Origin: Cytidiella melzeri
Lineage: Eukaryota > Basidiomycota > Agaricomycetes > Polyporales > Irpicaceae
DNA length: 41,347 nucleotides
Assembly: GCA_022592445.1 (NCBI GenBank)
Contig: JABYQR010000382.1
Location: 1 to 41,347, forward strand
Direction: 5' to 3'
Within the stretch, counting starts at the first letter, position 1, and each line of letters opens with the position of its first letter. The notes beneath the pieces are model-generated. The model was not told the origin of the DNA. It saw only the letters and a program-made list of their open reading frames with translations, and made no database searches. Positions 19,977-32,727 of the stretch are shown here, piece after piece. Made by a program: the position numbers and the translations under genes.

Positions 19977-21397
19977 GGTGGGTTAGCGATGTGGTGGTGG
20001 TCGCCGCCGCTGTGGTTTGTGGGGAGGAGGAGGAGGAGGGGGGGCGGGGGGTGGGTGCATTGTGCGATAACGGCTGGTATTTTATACCCTAATTTTGTGT
20101 GGTGGATGAGAGCAGGAGTGGGGAGTGTTTGATCGCATCTGGCGGTGACATTGGAAATATCCTATCGCGATCGCCTGTTTGGGGCAATCACAGGGTGGCG
20201 CCCCACATTCCATCGCTCGCCGTACTCTCAAGTCCATCGTCTTCCACCGTACGCACCGCTTTATGGGAACTCGTTGGGTGCAGTGAGATGAAAGTAGTAG
20301 CAGCAGCATTGAGTAAGAGCAGCAGCAACCTCAAGGAGGAGGAACAATCGATTCTGGGGTAAGTCATCGCCATCTTCGGCCATCACTGGCAGAGTCTCTC
20401 AGCTGTTTTTGCACCTCTGTCGTCACGCTCAACCACACGGCCCTTGGCTCAAACACTCTGAAAATTTCGAATAAATTCGTCCGCAGTCGCCCAAGAGAGC
20501 ACTGCAGCAACATGGAACACCCCCCATCACAGCAACTCCACACGACGCAGCGCTACCCCGCAATCGCGGGGAAAACAAACAAGAAAACAAGGACAGCACA
20601 TTCTCTTCATTCCCTTTTCCGTCTTTTCCGTACCGAAAGAACCGTTTAGCGTTATCGAGAGAGGACCCGTGTGTATCATCCATAACTAACAGTTGTTCTC
20701 TCCCAAATTGTCAGCCAACTTGTCTACCTGCAACTTTCGCCCGGAACATAACAAAGCCCATCCGTCACACCCACCCCTCGTTTCAATTCCTCCTCTCTCT
20801 CTCCTCTCTTCAAATAACAAATAAAAAACCTACACCGCCGCCACGAACACACGCACCATACATATTCATCTCAACACAAAATCGCCCTTGTAGACGCTTC
20901 CCTCTTTCCGAGATCCTGGGGTATTAAAAAATTCAAATCAAATTTCAACCTACACCACCACCAGCACCACAGATTCCGAAACAACTCGGGGGGTGGCAAT
21001 GTGGGGGAACGAAAACGGGAACAGGGTGATCAAAAAAACAAACAAACAAACAATTGTCTTTCCTCAGCACCGGATAGATGTCTTCCGGTATGCACACACA
21101 CACAACACACAATCCTCGGCCGAGTTTTGGGCTGAGCCATCCGAGACACCCAAAGAAAAAAGTGAGACCCTCGACCACCTGTTCTGTTACTGAGGTCCTA
21201 CCTCACGATGGCCACGAGCACCATTGATAAGTACCGACCCGTTTCCTAATCATTTAATCATCCTCCACCGCAAAAAGTACAAGAGATCATACATCCGGTA
21301 AAGGAAGGAATTACAAGTCGGTAGCGACATGGATTACACACAAAACTAAAGTATAAAAGTAAAAGTAGGTTTGCAAACAAAACCATGAACGGGCTCC
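19977..21397. other. intergenic region, transporter promoter side
   Basis: No convincing gene was found. The region contains a G-rich stretch (20025-20055) just upstream of the transporter start, a TATA-like box (20078-20086, -) and a pyrimidine-rich run (about 20785-20815). It lies between the transporter start and the 3' end of the oxygenase gene, both on the minus strand. Confidence 0.5.
20078..20086 (-). promoter_or_regulatory. TATA-like box of the transporter gene
   Basis: On the minus strand this reads TATAAAATA. It lies about 105 bp upstream of the ATG at 19976. Confidence 0.45.
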
Positions 21398-24300
21398 TTA
21401 CGCATCGTACTGAAACACACAATAGCAGTACCATCAGCAAAAGCAGAACAAACAACAAAGTTTCTCCGGGGGAAAACTCACCACGACAGTCATCGACCCA
21501 GGCCACGGCGAGACCAACCCTTTGACGTCCAAATAAAACGGAGTGTTCGTCCCGTGGGTGTTCATCGCCGCTCCTACAAGACTTCCCGCGACGCCTTCAG
21601 CCCGTCGGACGTTCTTCAGCCTAAAAATCGAACGAAGGACCTGCGGCGCGATCTCCTCCAACATCCACTGTCCCAGCGCATTGTCGTCGTTGTCGTCAAA
21701 GCCCGAATTCTGCAAGTGGTGGCTCGAGGGTGAGCGATTGGGGTCGATGACGAGTGGGTTCGGGAATGCGGTAGGCTGTGTGGATCAGTTTTGAGTTAGT
21801 TACTTTTGGTTTGGGTTGGGCGGTGGAGGAGGGGTACGTACGTCGCGGTTAGCATTTGCGAGACTGACAAAGACAATGTCCCCCGCTTCGACGGATATAT
21901 CAGGTTCGCCCTTGCCTGCAGGGATACTGCTGGATGCAGATGCTTTTCGAAGAACGTAGGGTGTCGCCGGGTAAAGTCCTGCTGATGGATCAGCACTCAT
22001 CCCAGGCTTGTGACACTAGATTCGTAAAACTCACGCTGCGCTTCAAGCACATACCCAAGTAAAACCTTCTTCGCCTCCTCCTCATTACTCGGCCGGCTCG
22101 CAAGCTCAATAATCTCCGCCCGTTCCGCTTTCCTCGCGTCCGCCAAGTAAAAGTCCACCACCTGCGCGACAACCTTGGAAAAAGGCATCGCAATGTCGAT
22201 CGCCATGCGCAGTAACGTAGAAGAGACCTCTTTCATTGAAGAAGACCGGTCGCGAGAGAGCGCAGAAAAGACTTTATTAGAGGCCGGCGCGTTATGGTTC
22301 GCGTCAGACCACAAGTCCGATACTAGGGTAGACACACGACGCTGTACGGTAAAGAGCCCAATCACTTCAGCCAAAACGCGAGAAAAAAACCAAGTATGAA
22401 GGGAAGTGTGAACTCACCAAAGATCCAAAGCGCGGTATGTCTTTGACCTTTTCGTCGATGACATGCTGCAAGTCCTGTACGACGACTTTGGCCGTCTGGT
22501 GTCTTTCCCAGCCGCCTTCGGGCTGATCAGCAGTGTAAGCATCAGCGTACAGCTGTGTCAACCTCTCGTAGACCTCTTGAGGTGTGAACGTCCCTCGCGG
22601 GTTCGCCTTGGTCTTTAACGGTATACCAGTCTGTAGTCAATCCGAAAACTTCGGTAAGCTTGATCGGGGAGCGTTCGAAAAAAAAAGTATACGTACCAGA
22701 CAATTCGAAACCCATCGGACAGCGACCAAGTTGATGACGTTCTGGATGATATCAACTCGCGTGCCGACGATACCGCTGAATTCGTACGAATTCTCGTTGA
22801 TCAGGTCTGCCGTCCACTTTTGAAAGTCTTTCAACGCCTCGAATTTCGTCGCTGTCGTAAGCAACGTCTCCTCGACCAACCTCCGCGCTTTCTCATCTCT
22901 GCCCAGAGTGTCGGTACACATGTTTTTCATCGGATGCCAACGGATATCTTGCCACTCACCTTCCAAGCGTTAACGCCCCGCCAACGGCCTGGAACTTGTC
23001 GCTGTTCTCGAGGACAAACCGCACACCCGCTTCGGTGTCCACAACCTTTGAAACCGCGGGAGCCTTGGGTCTCTCGAAACTATACAGCTTGTCCAGCTTG
23101 AGGTTCTTCAAGTTCGTCCGGTTCACGGTAGGCGTGAAAAACGGATAGAGTGCGTAGACGCTGTCCGCGGGATAGTGTCGAGGGAGAGTCCGGAGAAGGA
23201 GCTTTGGCAGTGCGGCACCGAATGCGCCGTTGTTGGGGTCCCGGGCGCAGTCTTGGAAACCCCAGCTCGTAAGGTTAGCGGCTTGCAGATACGAGCATCA
23301 GCTCACATCATCCTACAAAGGATAGTGGGGGAGGCTTACGAGTGTAGTCAGTGGTGTAGAACCTATCACCGCGTACAAGAGCGACGGCGTCCCCAAGGAT
23401 AGCTCGCGTCATTGTGTAACCACAGCATATACCGGATCCAGGCCCAAGTTCCATGCAATCCTCCGCTTGCAAACCGGGATACAGCTCCAAATTGTCAATG
23501 TGGCCGTACAGCTGGCGTGCTGCAGCCGCGACTTCAGCGTTCGACGACCAGTCCTCGAACTTTTCAAACTTCTTGAGACCGAGGTACGCCCTAAACTCGT
23601 TCATGGTGCATACACCCCATGCGCGCGCTTGCATGATGCTCATTACCTCGACGATCCGAAGCACGGAGGGTGTGCCTTGAGCACGGTACGCGGCTGCTGG
23701 GCTTTCTGTCGCATCTTGGAGAACGCGTGCGATATCGTCATCGCTGAATGCGCCGTCTGGGCCACGCTTGAGACTGTGAACGCAAATCAGTCAGCCTCGG
23801 GCGCAGAGCAGCAAGTTGGCGTTTAGTCAGCTCTGCTTTCACATGCGGCTCCAGCGATGCGAGCTCAGGTGGAGTGCATGGACGTGCGTGCGAACATTCG
23901 TCCTTCAGTGAAAAGAACTTACTCAGAAAACGTCCTTGTCCTCGGGTTGGGATCAACAAGGGTTCCCCAGGCCCTCATAACTCCAGGCCCAAAGTCAGCC
24001 ATCGTGAGCTCGTCAAAGGGCTTGGATGTCCCAAAAACTTCACTGAAGAGGTTTTCCGTCCACGTGATATCTTTCTGCGCTGTCACTGCATGCCACTGAT
24101 GTTGATGCCGGCTAAGTACGTTTAGTGCGATTCATTAGCTGAGAACGTACACGGTAGAGCAGATTGAATTCAACGGAAACGTGGTTACCCTCTCCACGGC
24201 CCAAGAACTCGCCGTCGCTGTTCTTGATAGGCTGGAGAAAAAGGAAGATCAAAGCGTTTGCTATACATAGTGTGAGAAAGCTTACGTCAAAGGGGTTCAT

Positions 24301-25559
24301 ACTCCAGCCACTGCCATCTCTTGCGAGACCGAGGAAGCCTGCTACGTAGTCTCCAAATATCATCGCCATGAAGTGCCCGCAGCTGAGAAACGGTCTTTGT
24401 CAACATTGACGCCGACGCTGATAGATCGCAACTTACTTGATAAGTCGAGCAGTCTGAAAGACCTCTTCATCTTGAGCGGCGCGCTTTGCTGGGTCCTCGG
24501 GCGGCGGGTCTGACCATTTGCCTTGCTCGTTGATCTTGAGGATCATGTCTGCGATATACTGGAGGTAGGTGAGTGTCGCAATTTAGGAAGCATGCGTCGC
24601 GCTACGCACGTTATGGTTCCTGCTGAAGACGACTAGCAGTGCGCTCGCAGCTGGCGGCACAAGGATCAATCTGTCTTCTGCAAAAGCGTCCTTCCACAGA
24701 TACCCTCTGCCCTCTGCCTTATTTCTAACCATGTCCTGCTGTTGCTGGTTAATGCCATACAGAGGCGACAAGTCGAGATACGAGTTCGCGTCATTGATAT
24801 TCCAGTTCTTTGGGTTCGTGCGGAACAGCGAGTGTGTGACCAGCGATGCGAACGCAAACGTTAGACTCGAGTTTCCACCTGGATGAGGACGCCAATCGTC
24901 CTTCTTGGCACGAAGGAGAGTGTCGAATACGAGTCCTGGGTCAGGGAGAATGTTGGCGGGTAGGGGATGTTTGCTCTCGACGTCTCTAGCGTACGGCATG
25001 CCAGACCGTCCCAAGTCAGGCATCCAGACGTTGTTTCCACCGCCGTCTGCTGCTCGGAACTTTCCGCCATTCAGAGCTTGGGGAGAAGCAGGGGATTGGA
25101 ACGGCGCGAGGTATGTTGCAGGAGGATGAGGCAGCGAGTGATACAGCATTTCTATCACTTTGTTGTTGGCTTGTATAGCGATCGAAGAGGTCGGTGGGAT
25201 CTTGCATAACAGGGCAAGTGCCTCGAGGAAGAATCCTTGCCTGTCGTCGATGGCATCTGGGTTAGATACCGCTTGTAGGAATGCTCTCTTCGGGCAGGTT
25301 AGAGACTGGACAAGAGCACGTTGTGGCAAGTTGTACATACGAAGACGTGGTCAGGGTCCTTGACAATCGGTCCTTGCTTCACGAGCGACTTGACGTTGTC
25401 GACGATCTGGGTGACGCGAGCCTGCAGGGCCTGGGACGAGCCGTCTGTTGCCCCTGTGACTTCTGGCTGCACCTGGTAGGAATATCGGCCGTCTGGAGCA
25501 TCAGGCAGCTTGCGCAAAGAAAGATGTGCAAAGTCTGCGAGAGTGAGAGGCTTGGACAT
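21398..25559 (-). CDS. Ppo-type fatty acid dioxygenase fused to a P450-like domain
   Basis: Fourteen exons give 1096 aa, the usual Ppo length: 25559-25341, 25287-24610, 24558-24437, 24382-24286, 24231-24151, 24095-23923, 23773-23340, 23281-22960, 22898-22697, 22630-22418, 22341-22035, 21978-21842, 21775-21482, 21409-21398. The N-terminal half is a heme peroxidase/dioxygenase: distal His about residue 225 (VTHSLFRT), SYLDLSPLYG, then EFNLLYRWHAVT with catalytic Tyr about 398 and proximal His about 401, spaced as in PpoA. The C-terminal half is P450-like with an ExxR pair (E947, R950 in EAQR). The heme-thiolate Cys is missing: where FxxGxHxC should stand, the protein reads NSGFDDNDDNALGQ (about 1018-1031). 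Such enzymes make oxylipins from linoleate; here the second, rearrangement step is probably lost, as in PpoC. The last coding exon is only 12 nt. Confidence 0.9.
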
Positions 25560-26311
25560 GGCGGAATGTGGAGGAGAGGGACAACATTTGTTTTGACAGG
25601 ACGGCTGGATGATATAGTAGTATCACTGGAGGTGCAACCCTGTTCTAGGCGTGAACGTGGAACGCTAACCCCGGAGATAGCTACTTCCCGAGCGCTGTGC
25701 TTGACATCGCACGCAACCAGCACCGACGACGACGACGAGCGGGCTTTGCAGGAGGTGGGTAGTAAGGAGTCAACGCATTAAAATACGTTTTGTTTCGAGT
25801 CTCCGTCGCTTGTCTGAAATTCGAATTCGAATTGCCTCCAGGTGATCACGATCGGGAAATACTGATCATCCCGTGCTTGCGCTGTCCAAGTTTGATGCGC
25901 CTTGTCGAGCGTGTCTTCAACCACAACGTCGCACTCGCTTTGCAGCTTCACCTCTTTTCAGCGCCGCCCAATGCATTGGCAAGGAGTGAATCCGCAGATA
26001 GCGGTGTTGTGCTACTTGACTCCTTCAGGCAGCAATTACCCGGTCTAACGTCCACATCAGGGTTGCGGTTGGCGTCTGCATTTCATAGTACTAGCGTACG
26101 AGTCTACCTTCTCGACTGTGCTACTGACCCTCACATCGTTTTCCGCAGTCAGTCGTTCAGGTGCAGTTCACCCTTGCTGAGTATGTTGTATACTATAGCA
26201 CTGGTGGTCGACATAACTGATGCATCTTCGTAGTAGACACAGACTGCTGGGCACGAAGGCAGAAAATACAGCGCTTGAGCCACACATTGCCTGCAACGTC
26301 GAGCTAGGGAC
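25560..26311. other. divergent intergenic region between the oxygenase and DUF6535 genes
   Basis: Frames that are open here have no recognisable motifs. The genes on both sides start outward from it, so it should hold both promoters. No clear TATA box was chosen. Confidence 0.5.
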
Positions 26312-29274
26312 ATGGAGTCTCCACAGCCTGCCCAAGTACCACCTCGACCAATCTCTCCAGCATCCTCTCAATCTGACGCATCTGACAAATCGTCCCTTGC
26401 TGAAACACCGCCACAACATGCAGCCACAGAGGAAAACCAGCCATTGCTGTCCCAGCAACAGCCGAAGGACGCAAAAGTCGACGACGCCCAGATATCCCCA
26501 GAAGGATCCTCCATTCCCACCTCGGACGTCCGCTACGTTCTTTCTGGACAACCGACTGGGTGGGCAGCTATGGCTGAGACGGTGCGAACCTACGATGAAG
26601 AAAAGGTCAAAGACACTAAAGAAGATATTGATACCCTGCTCGTATTCGTACGTTATTTTTATTCCAGCGGAATTCCTCTGTCAAGCTAATTTCTTCAATA
26701 GGCGGGTCTGTTTTCTGCGGTCTTGACCGCTTTTCTGATCGAGTCATATCAAAGCCTATCCCCCGACACATCTTCCCAAATGCTACTGGTGATGCAACAA
26801 ATCGCATTGCAGACAGCTTCATACAACATGGTGAACGGCATGATTAACGCGACATCCCAGCCGCCGATGAACATCACAGACGTGTCATCCCAGCCCTTCC
26901 AGCCATCTGTCGCCGCCATTCGTGTCAACGTCCTCTGGTTCTCCTCGCTGATATTCAGCCTCATAACAGCATCGTTCGGCATGCTTGTGAAACAGTGGCT
27001 TCGAGAGTTCCTCGCTGTCGAGAACCCGTCCCCCCAAGCACGTCTCCGGATCCGTCGCTTTCGCTACCCCGAGCTCATGCAATGGAACGTCTTTGAGATA
27101 GCTGCAATCCTCCCTCTTTTGCAACAGATAGCTCTCGCACTTTTCTTTATCGGACTGTGTTATTTCACGGAATCCGTGCATGAGAGCGTCGGACACACGA
27201 GTCTTCCGCTAGTCGCAGGATGGGCGTTTTGTTTCTCGATATTCACCATCCTTCCGATATTCTTCCCTCGCTGTCCATACAAGACCACTCTCCTCAAGCA
27301 CGTGCTGCAATCCATCCATATGCGCTCGGTGAAAGCTTTGCAGAGGATCACAAGGCAAATAGCCATCTGGCATAGCACCGCAGACTATGAGTCCATCCGG
27401 GACCGTGCTCTAAGATGGGCAACTGCTTTACTCATGTTCCTCGACCTCCACGCAAGGAAAAGCGACGAGCAGGGAGCTGTCATCGCAGAGCGTGCCGACC
27501 TCGACATCCTGGTTGATGTCGACGCCCTGCAGTCAAACGACGAGCTGCTGGGTTCAACTATCCTCGAATCCCTGCACCAGATACAACCAGACTGGGATAA
27601 TGTCGTCGATTTTGTGCGTCGTGTGTTGCAACACCGACTGCAGCGTCGGTACGTGGCCGACGCAGCGCCAGGACCACTGGACCTGCAGACGTTGAGCCGA
27701 CCAGGACGTACCGCAATTATTGACATCCTCTCCCACTACTCCAGCTCAGCTATATCACAGTACCTACAGTCAGACCAAGCCATCGCTCGGTGGCAGCGAT
27801 CTAAGGAGACTATGACCGCCTTCTACATCTTTTTCTCGCCCAGTCGCTATCCTCTGCCAAAGACCGGTATCAACGTGCTCAGTGAGGTTCTCCAGTATAA
27901 AGGTGTACCTCTCCTTCGCTTGCTCGCACACGAATGTCCCCGTCCGGCCGAGATCTCCGATGACACATTTTACCTGCTCGTCCAAGGAGTCCACAATACC
28001 CTCGAAGACCTCGACGTCAACCTCACATTGTCTCTCCGTTACTTTGAAACTCTGATGGACGTCCGATTCGAGAACACGCGGCACCCAGAGGGCAGCTTTG
28101 CTGTGCAACGGGATTTAGAAGGTTGGCCGTGGCATTCAGTGATGTCTCAAGATGGTCGCCTGTATTCCGCCCGGTTCTTAATCTGGACAGTCTATCGGGT
28201 TCTACGTCAAATGCAAAAACCGGCCTCTTCCAGCCCCTCTCGAGCTCTCGTCCAATCGAAGGCGCCTGCTGCGGTCGCATTGCAGCCACCTCCCAGCAGG
28301 CTTGTAGATGCCTTGGTCGGTATGTGGCAAATGGCATACATCGCTAAAATAGGTGAATTCTCGCACACGCAGGAGCTCAAGTTCCGTTCGGTGGTCGAAG
28401 AGTGTCTCGCCATGAAGGAAAGCACACTTGCGCTGCTGAAGACGCTGGGTCTGGTGACGACGCGCATCATCATCGAAACACAAACAAAGTGGTTCGCTGG
28501 ACCATTCGGGCCATGGCTTTTGCTTGAAGGTGTGTTCTTTGTGTGAGGGATGCGTGCTCATGATATTGATTACGGACTGCATCCCCAGATGCCCAGCAGA
28601 AACTGACAAACTTGATTGATGCCGTTCATGAGCTGAGACTGGCCTCACGACAACTCGAATACCAACACTCCAAGTCTTCTCCAATCACAACGGTCCACGT
28701 CCTGCTGATCTGTTACATTGCTTTGCACATGATTGAGCCGAGTGCGGCACTACAGTACGCCGACCAATGGAGGAATCTCTTCGATGTTCTTACCGATCTC
28801 GGGAACGAATCCATTGGCATCACGAGCACGAATAGAAATTCGGGAGTTGCTGCTGCTACCGCAGAGCCATCGCCTAGCCCTGTGCCATACACCATACAAC
28901 CTGCCCAATTTATTGGTGTCGGTTTCGAAGAGTCCCAGCAGGTTGTCGAGCGCTGTCTCAAGATGGTCCAACGGCATGACACGCATGTACTCTCTAGACG
29001 TCCCGATATTCCATTCAGTCAGTCGATGTCTGCACCGGAGCTCAGGAGCGCATATGACGACTGGTTGACGCTGTTCACGGACGAGGATAGCATCATACAA
29101 GACAGTTTTGTGAAGATGCTGGCAAGGATATATAACCCCCCTGGTCTCCTCGTACATCATGATGGTCCGAAGTTCCAGTTTTTCAGGCTTGAGAAACTTG
29201 GCCTTGCGAGGGGATCGGAAAATGACAGTGACAATGGGTCTTCACATACTGTGATGGGTTTTCACATGCTGTGA
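26312..29274 (+). CDS. DUF6535 family membrane protein
   Basis: Three exons read in frame: 26312-26647, 26702-28529 and 28589-29274, giving 949 aa. A disordered Ser/Pro/Gln-rich N-terminus precedes the DUF6535 signature: GWAAMAETVRTYDEEKV, then AGLFSAVLTAFLIESY (membrane segment 1), SVAAIRVNVLWFSSLIF (segment 2) followed by KQWLREFL, then two more hydrophobic segments (ILPLLQQIALALFFIGL and LVAGWAFCFSIFTILPIFF). Four membrane segments lie within about residues 113-310. The rest is a long, mostly helical, probably cytoplasmic part. The family is expanded in agaricomycetes and has no known function. Introns show good GTACGT and GTGTGT donors and YAG acceptors. Confidence 0.88.
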
Positions 29275-29657
29275 ACGACGCATAGATCGGCAGCGGAATG
29301 GCTCTTCACAAGTGTGGAAGATCTCAAGGAAGAGAGCGAAGCGCAAGGATTTGACGTTCCAACGTCAGCTAGGGTAAAAATCATTGTTCATCAATATTTC
29401 CGAATGATCACAGTATTATACGTCCACCACCTCCAAGTAAATGAATAGTTAACGCAGCTCATGGTAGTCAAGTTCCGCAACAATATTCATGTTTTGAACA
29501 CTACTAGCTCTCTAATTAGTGGATGAACGAACGAGGAATGCAATAGACCGATATAAGCAGTTTGACGAAAGAGAGCCGGTAGCTAATCAGAAATGCGACA
29601 ATATTTCAAATGTTATATGAACAAAATCGTCCTTGAAAGCACGAGCAGACACTAGTC
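29275..29657. other. convergent 3' intergenic region
   Basis: The DUF6535 gene and the BAR-SH3 gene converge here. The stretch is AT-rich and no gene is seen. Confidence 0.6.
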
Positions 29658-32285
29658 TCAGTGCATGTGGAAGCAGTTGTTGCAAAACCCCTTCGGTTTG
29701 AACGGGTTCTGCTTGAACTGACCGCAACCGTCTTTCGGATTGTCGAACGGCGACGACGTGAACTCTTCGTCAGGCTGTGCGTTGGTGACAGAAACGAACG
29801 AGTTGTTCGTCGAGTTCGTGCGTGTAGATGAGTTCGAGCTCGAGATTCCGGGTTGTGCGGGAGCAGACTGTGACTGTGGTATACCTGTCGTTCGACGTGG
29901 AGGTGGAGGTGGAGGAGCCTTTTTAGAAGAAGGGATGTTGAGTTGACGCGTAGGGGGTGGCGGCGGAGCGGCGCGGTATACGTGTAAGCCGTTGTCGGAG
30001 TCACCAGAGTGGGGGACAAGCCTTGTTTGGTCGTCGTCGTCGTCTGGCCCTGTATCACTCTTGATACTTTCGTCGTCGAAGCCACCGTAAAGAGGACTGC
30101 GACTTGCAGCGATGTGATTGTCCCCGAATGGATGATCGACGTCACTGGTCACGCTAACGACGTCCGAATCATCCTTCTTCGGGCTGGTCGAATGCGGGGT
30201 CGCTTTCGTCTTGATTGAAAGGGTTTCCGGCGGAGACCTCGACACAGAAGGCGACAAGGCGTTGTTACTGGGTCGTTTAGGAAGCGGTGGTTTGGAGCCA
30301 AGAGAAGATGTGGATGCGTTCAACACTTCGGTATAGGTAGTTGGGAAGAGGCCTGTCTTGCCTGTGCCTCCGTGCTCCCCCATCCACCACCCGTCGATGA
30401 CTTCATTGAGCACGATGATCTGATCTCCCGCCTTGAAGCTCAGCTCATCATTTGAAGCAGCAGCAAAGTCATGGAGCGCGACCGCAATCTTCTTGTCTTG
30501 CTGTGACGGCGGCCTCAAAATGCGTCCCGGAATCTGTGGAGACGAAGTCGGCGCGGTGTTTTTCGACTTGGTCGGCGATGACGATCGCAGGTTTGGCGAG
30601 GTGACCATACTATCAACCTCGTTTCGATCAACATCTCCGTCGCTTTCGTCGTACCGACCACGTTCGTCCTGGTCCGCCATCAGAGAGTCGAACTTTCCTC
30701 TGTCTTTATTCTTCCCGCGGCCAGTCATCTTGCCGATGCTAGATGCCCAGCCACCGATACTCATTCTCTTCGACTTCTCTGCCTTCTCCTTCTCTCTCTC
30801 CTTGTCCCTTTCCTTATCCTTGTCCTTCTTCTCCACTTTCTCTGTCATATTGCTCGCCGTGCTTTCCGTCCGCTTCCTTCCCGTCCGCGACTGGGGACGA
30901 GAGGGCGGCCTGCTCCCTGCACTCTTCAGACTCATTGTCCGTTTCCTTCTCGGTGCAGACGCGTCAGAATCGTCTCCAGATGTATCGGATTCATCTGATA
31001 CGGTCGAACGCGCCTTCGAGATGGAACCTTTCGAGCGTGCTGAGCTGAAGCGGGACTCGTCACCAAAGCGACTGGGCAGCGGAGGTGGTGGTCGAGCCTT
31101 GCGAGAGCGTTCCATTTGTTTGAGCGTTGGCCTGAGCGATGGTCATCAGCGAAACGAAACGCCATATCAACGGTGACAATAGACTCACTCGTCGATCCAT
31201 TCAGACTTTGCCTCCTTGAGTACATCTAAATACTGCTCCACGAATTGAATCTCGGTGTCCAAGAAGCTGGTGAGCTCTCGTAGTTGGTCGATCTCGTTGT
31301 CCTGAATCGCAAACATTCGAGCACGAACGTCTTCAGTAATTTCTTCACTACACCTCGCTGCTCAGTGTCCAATCAGCTTTCATATGGGATGATCACTCAC
31401 TAACGCGACTTTGCTACCTCGTACTCGTCTTCAGCCTCCTTCTTCTCTTTGTCCTTCTTACTGGCCCGCGACTTTTCTACCTTCGTGATTGCAGAATCCA
31501 ACGTCAATCTACAAGCTCGCTCGAGAAAGTCAACGTCGGCTTTATGAAAGTGTACACGCCCACTCACCTTCTACTGTCCATCTTCTTGCGCTGAACCTGG
31601 AACTCCCTAATGTCGTCCTCTGCCTGCTGCAGCGACGCGATGTATGTTTCCGAGATATTCAAGGCAAAGCTCTCTTGCAAGATGGCAACTTTGGAATGCG
31701 CTTTACCGAGGGCCACCAACGACGTTCCTGAGCATGCCCTTCAGCTGCTGATGGTACACCAGCACCCAACGACTCACCAAATGCAGAATCACTCCCAAAC
31801 TCCTCTCCGTGTTGTATCATCACCACACCGAGAGCGTCGATAGGCAAATACTTCTCACTGTCCTCTATCGCATCGCACGCTTTCTTCTTGGATAGTCTGT
31901 GTTGGAAACTGGTCGATGCGAGATGTAACCTAGAAGCTCCAAATTAGACATCACTGCACATTGGTTGAACAGCGAAAAGGCTGAGATATCACGAGGGAAA
32001 GGTCGACTGCAACAGTCATATGAGGTCGAATAACTCACTTCCACAGCCCTTGCCTGCGTAGCTCGATATCATACTCCAGCTCCTTGAACTCATCTGACAC
32101 GATGGTCTTGTCTCGCAACGATATGACTTCTCCGGCCCACTACGTATGAAAAAGCTGTTAGTTCCGATGAACGTGCTCTGTATGTGTTGGACGCACTTGA
32201 CGCAGCTTCCCGAGCTACCACCGTGACGACCTGGTCAAGTTGGCTTCGTCGGGAGAGATAGCGTGCTCACCTGCTTTCCTGCCAT
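29658..32285 (-). CDS. BAR domain and SH3 domain protein (endophilin/amphiphysin-like)
   Basis: Eight exons in frame give 728 aa: 32285-32271, 32214-32197, 32139-32039, 31929-31778, 31727-31568, 31508-31401, 31347-31189, 31131-29658. The first two coding exons are 15 and 18 nt (MAGKQ, LGKLRQ). A BAR domain fills about residues 1-236: WAGEVISLRDKT, EFKELEYDIELRRQGL, KVAILQESFALNISETYIASL and EIDQLRELTSFLDTEIQFVEQYLDVL. A basic Lys/Glu/Ser-rich linker follows. The SH3 domain lies at about 451-508 (ALHDFAAASNDELSF, then GWWMGE and GLFPTTY). Pro-rich tracts (RAAPPPPPTR, KKAPPPPPPRR) come next, and a conserved-looking tail, NPFKPKGFCNNCFHMH, could bind zinc. Expected role: membrane curvature during endocytosis and actin assembly at cortical patches. 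Partners are not known from sequence. Confidence 0.88.
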
Positions 32286-32727
32286 TTCCTTCGCGTTCTC
32301 ACAAGAACTTGCAGATGCAACACTGCAGGATAGACACGCTCAAAATTTTTGTTGACAGAACTCGAGACGGTTGCGGTATGAGAGAATGAAGTGATTGAAT
32401 ATTATCGAGCCAGCGCATGCAAGTCGCGCCACCCGGGAGAAATAACAATGACTTTTGATGTGGGGACCCAGATGTATCGGGAAGGTGAAGTCTTTCCTTT
32501 CTTGGACGTGTTTGAGCATTTTGTGGCCATTTTCTGATAAGTACGGGCGCAATCGCAAGTAGCTGTGTTGCGCGGGATGATGTATATTACATGCTCATAT
32601 TGATTATAATAGCGTGGAAGCCCCAACAAATGAAAACTCGAGCTAAATAATATAGTTGACACCGCAAGCGTGATCCTGAGACGAGCGTCCTGCACTCGTC
32701 CTGAGTAATAAATAGTTACAACACACC
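32286..32727. other. intergenic region upstream of the BAR-SH3 gene
   Basis: It holds the BAR-SH3 promoter and the 3' end of the next minus-strand gene. Short open frames here lack motifs. Confidence 0.5.

Noticed and set aside
30433..31176. 247-codon plus-strand frame opposite the BAR-SH3 gene
   Set aside because: It is the antisense of the disordered, codon-biased part of the BAR-SH3 exon. The minus-strand reading has SH3 and a continuous exon structure.
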